NCBI GenBank assembly: GCA_020355945.1 | Contig: CP070627.1 | Coordinates: forward strand, 2,188,488 to 2,193,616 | DNA length: 5,129 nt | Direction of reading: 5' to 3' | Source: Candidatus Aminicenantota bacterium | Lineage (GTDB): Bacteria > Acidobacteriota > Aminicenantia > UBA2199 | In this document: piece by piece, positions 1-5,129 of the stretch | How positions within the stretch are numbered: position 1 is the first letter of the stretch | Layout of the letters: the number at the start of each line of letters is the position of its first letter | Position numbers and translations under genes: made by a program | Notes under the pieces: generated by a model | Databases searched by the model: none | What the model was told of the DNA's origin: nothing | What the model saw: the letters and a program-made list of their open reading frames with translations, nothing else

Positions 1-995
1 ACCTTAAAATAAACATCTCCTTGAAGGTAATCGGTTAAAAAACGCATGCCAATCAGCAGGGTCATCATTTTGCTGCTAAAAACCAGGTAGTCCCGTTCGG
101 TTTGGGTAAGGGCTTCTCCTATCCCGGCAAGAAATCCTGTCAACGTGGTCTCAAACCTGGGTACGTCTACAAATACCTTTGATAAATTCCGTTCGTCTTC
201 GTCCACATGGCTAAGGCTGGAACGGACCAGGTCCCCGAAATCATAGAGAGAAACACCCTTCATTACTGTATCCAGGTCAATCACACACACGCCTTCACCT
301 GTATCGTCATCCAGCAGCACATTGTTAACTTTAGAGTCGTTATGGGTCACTCGTTCGGGTATTTCGCCTTTTTGCACCAGGGCTGGTATAACATCAAACA
401 GTGATGCATGAGCGAGGAGAAAATCAATCTCGGGTTTGGAGATTTTAGCCCGGTTACAGCGGTCAGAAGCTAACGCATCATGAAAATCTCTCAGCCGCTT
501 AGGTCCGTTATGAAAATCCGGTATGGTTTCATGCAGCGGTGGACCGGGGAAATCTTGCAGCAGTTGCAAAAACTGCCCGAACATATACGCTACCTGGTAG
601 GCCTGGTCAAGGGTCTGCAGCACATCATAGGTTTGAGCTCTTGCTATAAATATGTAAGCTCTCCAATAATTACCTGCGGCGTCCCTGTAATAACTGGTCC
701 CATCCCGGGTAAAAATAACCGTCAGCACCCGCCGGGAAATATCACTTTTTGCTAAATTTTGAGCCTGTAATTTTTGACGAATAAACCGGGTAACTCGAAC
801 GATGTTCTGCATTAATCCCGGTGGGTGTCGAAAAGCAAAATGATTGATCCGTTGGAAAATATAAGGAACAATCCCCTGGTGAGCTTTCATATTCACTAAA
901 AAGGTATCATGTAAGTGACCGGTACCATAAGGTGCAGCATCTAAAAATTCACCCTCAATCCGAAAATGCTTTACTATCGATTCAATATCTGTCAT
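1..995 (-). CDS. APH/NahK-like sugar kinase (phosphotransferase family), C-terminus cut by window edge
   Basis: Reading the minus strand from the ATG at 995-993 gives 331 codons with no stop before the window edge, so the C-terminus is missing; relatives run roughly 350-380 residues, so little is lost. Visible motifs: PYGTGHLHDTF at residues 22-32 (N-terminal nucleotide-loop region, like the PYGxGHINDT of NahK-type proteins); THNDSKVNNVLLDDDTG at 217-233, holding the kinase HxDxxxxN motif with catalytic base D220 and N225; VIDLDTVMKG at 238-247 with metal-binding D240/D242; and YDFGDLVR at 251-258. The HND(S/T)K...IDLDT(V/M) pattern is typical of N-acetylhexosamine 1-kinase (NahK/LnpB) and its relatives, some annotated 'mucin desulfatase' or 'aminoglycoside phosphotransferase'. 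There is no signal peptide, so it is cytosolic. I infer ATP-dependent phosphorylation of a sugar or amino sugar; the substrate is unknown. An in-frame TGA at 1004-1002 makes the ATG at 995 the first possible start. It overlaps the upstream glycosidase gene by 14 bases. Confidence 0.
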   Translation of the reverse strand, partial: MTDIESIVKHFRIEGEFLDAAPYGTGHLHDTFLVNMKAHQGIVPYIFQRINHFAFRHPPGLMQNIVRVTRFIRQKLQAQNLAKSDISRRVLTVIFTRDGTSYYRDAAGNYWRAYIFIARAQTYDVLQTLDQAYQVAYMFGQFLQLLQDFPGPPLHETIPDFHNGPKRLRDFHDALASDRCNRAKISKPEIDFLLAHASLFDVIPALVQKGEIPERVTHNDSKVNNVLLDDDTGEGVCVIDLDTVMKGVSLYDFGDLVRSSLSHVDEDERNLSKVFVDVPRFETTLTGFLAGIGEALTQTERDYLVFSSKMMTLLIGMRFLTDYLQGDVYFK

Positions 996-3768
996 CTGTT
1001 TTCACTTCTCCTAATTTAATGATCCCTTTATCTTCGCCGACAGGACGAGGTAACGGCGGCATGGGTCTTTGAACCGGGATCTCCGGGACCAGGTCAAATT
1101 CAATTTCTACGCTTTCCGGTTTGTGAATATAAACCATCCAGGCTGAAATTTTACCTGTCCATTTTATCCTTTTAGTGGCAGACTGTATGTTGATGCGGGC
1201 CTTGTGCTGTCCCTGGGCGACATTTACTTTGTACCATGCCCATCTGCCTTCCTGCTGCTCCTCTTCAGCCTCTGCCCTCTTACCATCCATATATACAGAT
1301 ACAATGGTATCAGTGCCTTTTTGCTTTTTCTCGTTTACCTGGACCGCCGGTTCCACCAGGAAACAAAGAGTGGCAGTGGTTGATGGTTCTTTTACCTGGA
1401 AATCCACCTGTGCCCCACTCCCCTTTAGTACCAGGGAACCTGTGTTTACCGCTGCAGGCAGCGGTTTTACGTTCAGCGCCGATTGAAGCTGATGCAGCGG
1501 AACCCCCCGGCCGCTAATTTTTATGGTTTTCACCATTCCTGGATTTAGTAACCCAATTTGAGGGCCTGGATTTCGAGCATGAAGGACATACTCTTTCCCG
1601 CTCTTTTTGACTATATCAAAAGTCACCCCTGCCAGCAGCGGTTCGGAGGAATCTTCAAGAGGATATATTTCATAAATGGCAGTTTCATAGCCCTGTAATG
1701 GTAATTCCAGGGCGGCACCTGCGGCATACAAATAAGGAGATACCCAACGGCCAGGATAAACACGCTCCAACACCAGTGAGGAAGCTTGAGGACACAAGCC
1801 AAAGGCAGGAGACAGTTCTATCTTAAGGGTTTGGGGTTTGATAAAGGGATTCCGCACAGCAATAATACCCCTTTTTTTGGAAAAGTGAACGTAACCGTAA
1901 GCCTCCTTGCTGCCCGGATCGCCGCCCACCATTTCCGTGGATTTTAAAGTTTCAAATCGATGCTTTGCCCAGCGGATAGATCTGGCAATGGCATTCCACT
2001 CGCCATCAGTCAACAAATTGGGAGAAATATACAACTCCCACATGGTTACCCCCCGGCTAAAATAGAGAATGGCATTATCTGTAAATTTATCCAACGGTTC
2101 CGCTTCACCCCCCAGTTTCTGTAAATGACCTTTAATAATCCCATGAGTCATCAAGTTAGAAAGAGGAAACCAGGAATCATTCACTCCATAATTTTCATAA
2201 AGGATTACATCTCGATAGGTAATCGCCGCATCGCGTTTACTGATAGAAGGGACATCTGCATAACCGTAATCCCGGCCTTGCATCCAGATCATGTTGGCAT
2301 ATTTCATCCACCAGGGGCTGAGCCAGGTCCCGGAGGTAATATTGAGAAAAATATCAGGGTTTTCTTTTCGTACTGCGCTGCAAAGGTTTTTCACGGATTC
2401 CATTACTGCCCGCCGGGAGTAAATCCCCACAGGGTGACCGTGGTCCGGTTCGCTGCAAGAAAACTGGATACCGTCCCATTTAAAGTAAGCCGCCCCGTCA
2501 TTGCGAACGAAATCAACGGCCCGTTTTTTGAACAGGTTGTGGTAATTGGTACCGGCAAGACAAAGTTGGTCCCCCACCACCTCAAAACCATGTTCTTTCA
2601 TCCACTCCACCCGCCATTGGCGATACGAATAACCGCCAATAGGACCAAGCCAGATACCCAAATCCGTTCCCATAGAATTTAACGCTTCCCTTATCGGTGT
2701 TAAACCATTGGGGAATTCCTTTTCCCGCAGTACCCAGTCGCTTTTATAAATATCCCAACCGTCATCCAGCACAAACGCATCTAATTTTAATCCTCGTTTT
2801 TCCTGCATTTCCCGTTTGAAATCATTGATAATGCGCATCAGGTTGGTTTCATTCATCACATCTTCCGGTCGTTCCGTGTATTCAGGGGAACGGACATCGT
2901 ACCAGGTATTATAAAGCAGGTAAGGTCTCAACCGTGATACCCGGACACTGTCCAGGTACCGGTTAAACCACAGTTTGACATGGGTATCCGGGGTTAAACC
3001 TGCTGCTGACCACTCACTTTTTATCCAGGTATTTTCGATTTTCAAGCCCATTTCCTGGCCGGTGTCAAGGGCAGTTTTTCTTTTACATATAGGTTTTAAA
3101 GAGTTTTCCGCAGCCGGGTATTCAAGACCGAAAAAAGCACCGGCATAATTGGTGGTTAGCGCCGCCGGACTACCAAAACCACCCGGTTTAAGTATACATA
3201 CATCTCCATAAATCATGCAGCGCCGCGGCCAGAGCCAGCGTAAAAAATGACCTTTGGATTTGAGGTCTCGAACCCCTAACTGCCGCTTTACATGAAACGC
3301 ACCCGTTTCCAATTTATAAATAAGCTGAATCTGCAATGAGATATCCAGGCCATTAAAGGTAAACACCAGTTCCTTCTTGCCATCAGGATTATCCGGGTTC
3401 TCTAGCTGCGTTAATTGAAAGTGTTTTTTGGTTAGCATGACGGGGTTGTCTGCGTTGTGGATTTTTCCCGGTGCCAGCCAACCGGTCCACTGGACATCCA
3501 CTCCAAAATCAGCATCGGTTTTAATTTTATGAGACCGTCTGCCTGCCAATGCAGACCATCCGGGCTGTGTTTCCAGGCATTCCGCCTCCAGGTTACCCTG
3601 ATGAAAAATTACAGAACACTTCACCTGGTTATTACTGAGCCAAAATACCTGTTTTTCATTAATTGTTTCCTTTCCCCTGGTAACCGTATCTGCCAGGTTT
3701 ACAGATACCATGGTTATTAATAGTGCTGTTAACAATATCAAACTTACGTGAAGTCTTCCAAAGGTCAT
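982..3768 (-). CDS. Exported GH36-like (clan GH-D) alpha-glycosidase with C-terminal beta-sandwich extension
   Basis: This complete 928-residue protein has a hydrophobic segment at residues 8-23, a signal peptide or membrane anchor, so it probably acts outside the cytoplasm. Residues about 40-275 are a beta-rich domain like the N-terminal supersandwich of GH36, with GGFGSPA (196-202) and FFGLEYPAA (212-220). A TIM barrel follows at about 282-575: LLYNTWYDVR (284-293), FVLDDGWD (332-339), GIWLGP (371-376) and FKWDG (429-433). FVLDDGWD and KWD are hallmarks of clan GH-D retaining alpha-galactosidases and alpha-N-acetylgalactosaminidases; D432 is the predicted nucleophile. The acid/base is less clear; D500 in MQGRDYG is the best candidate, D505 second. 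A short beta domain (about 620-702) closes the core. About 200 further residues (703-900) look beta-rich and may be a carbohydrate-binding jelly roll, ending in a proline-rich tail (PVQRPMPPLPRP, 898-909). Family-level assignment is firm; substrate (alpha-Gal, alpha-GalNAc or other) is not. The start has a good GAAGGAG site 7 bases upstream. It is first in a two-gene unit with the kinase. Confidence 0.
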   Translation of the reverse strand: MTFGRLHVSLILLTALLITMVSVNLADTVTRGKETINEKQVFWLSNNQVKCSVIFHQGNLEAECLETQPGWSALAGRRSHKIKTDADFGVDVQWTGWLAPGKIHNADNPVMLTKKHFQLTQLENPDNPDGKKELVFTFNGLDISLQIQLIYKLETGAFHVKRQLGVRDLKSKGHFLRWLWPRRCMIYGDVCILKPGGFGSPAALTTNYAGAFFGLEYPAAENSLKPICKRKTALDTGQEMGLKIENTWIKSEWSAAGLTPDTHVKLWFNRYLDSVRVSRLRPYLLYNTWYDVRSPEYTERPEDVMNETNLMRIINDFKREMQEKRGLKLDAFVLDDGWDIYKSDWVLREKEFPNGLTPIREALNSMGTDLGIWLGPIGGYSYRQWRVEWMKEHGFEVVGDQLCLAGTNYHNLFKKRAVDFVRNDGAAYFKWDGIQFSCSEPDHGHPVGIYSRRAVMESVKNLCSAVRKENPDIFLNITSGTWLSPWWMKYANMIWMQGRDYGYADVPSISKRDAAITYRDVILYENYGVNDSWFPLSNLMTHGIIKGHLQKLGGEAEPLDKFTDNAILYFSRGVTMWELYISPNLLTDGEWNAIARSIRWAKHRFETLKSTEMVGGDPGSKEAYGYVHFSKKRGIIAVRNPFIKPQTLKIELSPAFGLCPQASSLVLERVYPGRWVSPYLYAAGAALELPLQGYETAIYEIYPLEDSSEPLLAGVTFDIVKKSGKEYVLHARNPGPQIGLLNPGMVKTIKISGRGVPLHQLQSALNVKPLPAAVNTGSLVLKGSGAQVDFQVKEPSTTATLCFLVEPAVQVNEKKQKGTDTIVSVYMDGKRAEAEEEQQEGRWAWYKVNVAQGQHKARINIQSATKRIKWTGKISAWMVYIHKPESVEIEFDLVPEIPVQRPMPPLPRPVGEDKGIIKLGEVKTDDRY
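1005..1012 (-). promoter_or_regulatory. Ribosome binding site of the kinase, inside the glycosidase gene
   Basis: The minus strand reads AGGAGAAG here, within the last codons of the glycosidase gene. AGGAG ends 12 bases before the ATG at 995 (9 if the extended AGGAGAAG is counted), a slightly long but workable spacing. Its position before the glycosidase stop codon (984-982) points to translational coupling of the two genes. Confidence 0.
1448..1465. repeat. Perfect 8-base inverted repeat inside the glycosidase gene
   Basis: ACCGCTGC and GCAGCGGT flank a two-base centre, giving a GC-rich near-perfect palindrome in an otherwise moderate-GC gene. It encodes the KPLPAAVN stretch (residues 768-775) of the C-terminal extension, at the linker before the last beta domain. 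It may be chance codon choice; no second copy with both arms is present in the window. Confidence 0.
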
Positions 3769-3774
3769 CGTATT

Positions 3775-3782
3775 TCTCCTTC
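3775..3782 (-). promoter_or_regulatory. Ribosome binding site of the glycosidase
   Basis: The minus strand reads GAAGGAGA, with GGAG ending 7 bases before the ATG at 3768-3766. This strong site at ideal spacing supports the chosen start and therefore the inclusion of the hydrophobic N-terminus. Confidence 0.
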
Positions 3783-3795
3783 TTTTAAAATCTTA

Positions 3796-3824
3796 TATAT
3801 ATCTTTTTTTATATTTTATTTCAA
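3796..3824 (-). promoter_or_regulatory. Candidate sigma-A-type promoter for the glycosidase-kinase unit
   Basis: On the minus strand TTGAAA (3824-3819) is followed after 17 bases by TATATA (3801-3796). The -35 matches five of six consensus bases and the -10 four of six. Transcription would start near 3788, leaving a leader of only about 20 bases before the ATG. The stretch is very AT-rich, so matches of this quality can arise by chance and the exact boxes are uncertain. Confidence 0.
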
Positions 3825-3857
3825 GCATTTTTTTGATTTCCACAACTAAATAAAGTA

Positions 3858-3887
3858 TTGACAAATAATTGCATGAAGTGCTATTAT
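3858..3887 (+). promoter_or_regulatory. Near-consensus sigma-A-type promoter for the erythromycin-esterase-like gene
   Basis: A perfect TTGACA (3858-3863) is separated by 18 bases from TATTAT (3882-3887, five of six consensus bases). The predicted start of transcription is near 3894, about 114 bases before the ATG at 4008. This is the best promoter match in the window and lies back to back with the minus-strand promoter candidate, with 33 bases between the two -35 boxes. Confidence 0.
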
Positions 3888-3899
3888 CCCATTATTACA

Positions 3900-3935
3900 C
3901 CATTCCATTATTCCTGGTTGGAATAAGCAGAATGG
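3900..3935. repeat. Two-part inverted repeat (possible operator or 5' mRNA hairpin)
   Basis: The inner arms TTATTCC (3908-3914) and GGAATAA (3920-3926) pair perfectly around a five-base loop. The outer arms CCATTC (3900-3905) and GAATGG (3930-3935) also pair perfectly, separated from the inner stem by a 2/3-base internal loop. Thirteen base pairs in total sit just downstream of the predicted transcription start. This is a usual place for a repressor operator, or would form a hairpin at the 5' end of the mRNA. Confidence 0.
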
Positions 3936-3938
3936 TTG

Positions 3939-3955
3939 ACCGGGAATTCCCTGGT
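3939..3955. repeat. Palindrome GGGAATTCCC with flanking ACC/GGT arms
   Basis: GGGAATTCCC (3942-3951) is a perfect 10-base palindrome. ACC (3939-3941) and GGT (3953-3955) extend the dyad with one unpaired T at 3952. It lies in the leader of the plus-strand gene and could be a protein-binding dyad; as RNA it would need to open its centre to form a loop, so a DNA role is the more natural reading. Confidence 0.
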
Positions 3956-3994
3956 GGCAGTGATTTGTAGAATTTCCGCTACATTTTAATTAAA

Positions 3995-3999
3995 GGAGG
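3995..3999 (+). promoter_or_regulatory. Ribosome binding site of the esterase-like gene
   Basis: GGAGG, within AAAGGAGGA, ends 8 bases before the ATG at 4008-4010. It is a full-strength Shine-Dalgarno sequence and fixes the start. Confidence 0.
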
Positions 4000-4007
4000 A
4001 CCGGATA

Positions 4008-5129
4008 ATGAGGTACAAATTACTTTTTTTGATTTTGGTTTTACTGGTTTTGGCTCTGGCCTATCAGGACCAGGAGGCAAAAGATGACTCCCCTGTATCC
4101 ACAAAATATCTTAATCTTGATTTCGAGGTTTTTACTCAAAATTTGAAGCCCAAATTTTGGTTTATAGGGGGAAGGGGATATGAAGGTGTAATCGATAAGG
4201 AGGTGGTTTATTCCGGGAAGGTCAGCCTTCGGCTTGAATGTAATAGTACGAAGCGCCAATTTGGTGTGGTAACTTCAAGTTTTCCTATTGAAAGTGCCCG
4301 GGGAAAAAAACTAAAATACAAAGGATTTATCAAAACCGAAAATGTTGAAGAGGGTTTTGCCGGGCTCTGGTGGCGGGTGGATGGGAAAGAGGGTGAAGAA
4401 CATAAAATACTGGCTTTTGACAATATGAAGGACCGTGGTGTGACGAAAACCACACCATGGCGCCAATATGTGATTGAACTGGCCATACCGGAAGAGGTGA
4501 CAAATATTAACTTTGGCGGCATTCTCACCGGCACGGGTAAAGCCTGGTTCGATCAACTCAGTATCACTTTAGATGGCAAACCATACCAACAAATCAAACC
4601 GGAACCAATTGTTCCGCAAAAGCAAGACCTGGAATGGATTCGGGCCAATGCCATCCCCATAAAAACTGCTGACCCCATTGAGCATCACACCGACCTGATG
4701 CCCTTGAAGGGATTAATTGCCAATCGACGGATTGTGGCCCTTGGAGAAGGTACCCACGGAACCAGCGAATTTTTTAAAATGAAACACCGGATAACGAAAT
4801 TTCTTGCTGAAGAAATGGGATTTACGGTTTTTGCCATAGAAGCCAATATGCCGGAAGCGCGGGAAGTGAATCGTTATGTATTGACAGGAGAAGGTGACCC
4901 GAAAAAAGCATTGGCCGGTCTATATTTCTGGACATGGAATACCAGTGAAGTTTTAAACATGATCGAGTGGATGCGGCAGCATAATCTTTCGGGTAAAGGA
5001 AAAATTGAATTTTACGGATTCGATATGCAAACCCCTACTGTGGCCATGGAAAATGTAAAAAAATTTATAGAAAAAGCGGATAAAGACTTTGTAGAAACCC
5101 TGGCTGGCCACTATAAGCAGGTTGAGGAA
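4008..5129 (+). CDS. Exported erythromycin-esterase-family hydrolase with N-terminal carbohydrate-binding-like domain, C-terminus cut by window edge
   Basis: The frame from ATG 4008 is open for 374 codons to the window end. Residues 1-18 are a signal peptide: RYK, then a Leu-rich core, then ALA, with likely cleavage after A18. Residues about 35-190 form a beta-sandwich resembling a carbohydrate-binding module, with NLDFE (36-40), LRLEC (74-78), AGLWWRVDG (118-126) and KAWFDQLSITLDG (178-190). The erythromycin esterase domain (PF05139 type) starts near residue 238: ALGEGTHGTSEF (244-255), FAIEAN (275-280), YFWTW (306-310) and FYGFDMQ (335-341). E247, H250 and E278 show the same spacing as the EreB residues E43, H46 and E74, so the first half of the active site is intact; the later His/Arg residues lie beyond the window. 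Known Ere enzymes open the macrolide lactone, but secreted, module-fused homologues are widespread and mostly uncharacterised, so the substrate is open. It is divergent from the glycosidase gene and has its own promoter. Confidence 0.
   Translation, partial: MRYKLLFLILVLLVLALAYQDQEAKDDSPVSTKYLNLDFEVFTQNLKPKFWFIGGRGYEGVIDKEVVYSGKVSLRLECNSTKRQFGVVTSSFPIESARGKKLKYKGFIKTENVEEGFAGLWWRVDGKEGEEHKILAFDNMKDRGVTKTTPWRQYVIELAIPEEVTNINFGGILTGTGKAWFDQLSITLDGKPYQQIKPEPIVPQKQDLEWIRANAIPIKTADPIEHHTDLMPLKGLIANRRIVALGEGTHGTSEFFKMKHRITKFLAEEMGFTVFAIEANMPEAREVNRYVLTGEGDPKKALAGLYFWTWNTSEVLNMIEWMRQHNLSGKGKIEFYGFDMQTPTVAMENVKKFIEKADKDFVETLAGHYKQVEE

Larger units (their letters stand above)
3894..4007 (+). other. 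Long 5' leader with several dyads upstream of the esterase-like gene
   Basis: Between the predicted transcription start and the ATG the leader contains a two-part hairpin (3900-3935), a palindrome (3939-3955) and a weak 5-base stem (TGTAG 3966-3970 with CTACA 3979-3983, 8-base loop). No small open reading frame with a ribosome binding site is evident. It does not match a riboswitch or T-box pattern that I recognise, and no U-run follows any hairpin, so an intrinsic terminator or attenuator is not supported. Confidence 0.

Noticed and set aside
480..755. 91-codon plus-strand open frame, and a 65-codon one at 207-404, opposite the kinase
   Set aside because: The minus strand here encodes the continuous kinase with its HNDSK and IDLDT motifs; these frames are shadows.
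1..995. Annotation as an aminoglycoside resistance kinase
   Set aside because: The HNDSK/IDLDTV pattern and coupling to a glycosidase fit NahK-like sugar kinases better than aminoglycoside-modifying enzymes.
1175..1517. Two overlapping plus-strand open frames of about 100 codons opposite the glycosidase C-terminus
   Set aside because: Low-complexity Pro/Cys-rich translations antisense to an intact gene, with no supporting start signals.
1458..1642. Repeated GCAGCGGTT words in the glycosidase gene (1458 and about 1634) as a possible repeat family
   Set aside because: Nine-base matches in separate coding contexts, without regular spacing, are expected by chance.
2125..2682. 185-codon open frame on the plus strand, antisense to the glycosidase
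   Set aside because: It lies wholly opposite the catalytic barrel of a clearly real gene, its translation resembles no family I know, and no convincing ribosome binding site precedes it.
3900..3935. Intrinsic terminator
   Set aside because: The stem is AT-rich, interrupted by an internal loop, and not followed by a T-run.
4041..4556. Three minus-strand open frames opposite the esterase-like gene
   Set aside because: The plus strand encodes a coherent signal peptide, beta-sandwich and catalytic domain; the antisense frames show no recognisable features.
4008..5129. Annotation as an ereA/ereB macrolide resistance gene
   Set aside because: The signal peptide and extra N-terminal domain do not fit classical Ere enzymes, and the context is glycan processing; family membership alone does not show macrolide hydrolysis.

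Overview
The window looks like a piece of a Gram-positive, probably Bacillota (Clostridia-like), chromosome. I infer this from the strong GGAGG-type ribosome binding sites, sigma-A-like promoter boxes, moderate GC (mid-40s percent by eye), and AT-rich intergenic DNA. There are no RNA genes, CRISPR arrays, insertion sequences or phage genes. The window holds three genes: one complete, and two cut by the window edges.

Minus strand, read from the middle towards position 1: a 928-residue exported or membrane-anchored protein (3768-982) with a GH36-like (clan GH-D) alpha-glycosidase core and an extra C-terminal beta-rich region. Its end overlaps by 14 bases the start of a phosphotransferase of the APH/NahK type (995 to beyond position 1), a likely cytosolic sugar or amino-sugar kinase. 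The kinase frame stays open for 331 codons to the window edge. The two genes form a translationally coupled pair. They suggest release of an alpha-linked sugar outside the cell followed by anomeric phosphorylation inside, but no transporter is visible.

Intergenic region 3769-4007 (239 bases): a divergent promoter region. An AT-rich half next to the glycosidase gene carries a plausible minus-strand promoter. A near-consensus plus-strand promoter (TTGACA, 18-base spacer, TATTAT) drives the other side. It is followed by a leader of about 114 bases with a two-part hairpin and a 10-base perfect palindrome.

Plus strand 4008 to beyond 5129: an exported protein with a signal peptide, an N-terminal carbohydrate-binding-like beta-sandwich, and an erythromycin-esterase-family catalytic domain with its key Glu/His/Glu residues intact. 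It is cut by the window edge. Despite the family name it is unlikely to be a dedicated macrolide resistance gene.

Together the locus reads as an accessory glycan- or glycoconjugate-processing cluster with two extracytoplasmic enzymes expressed divergently and one cytosolic kinase. The specific substrates cannot be read from the sequence.
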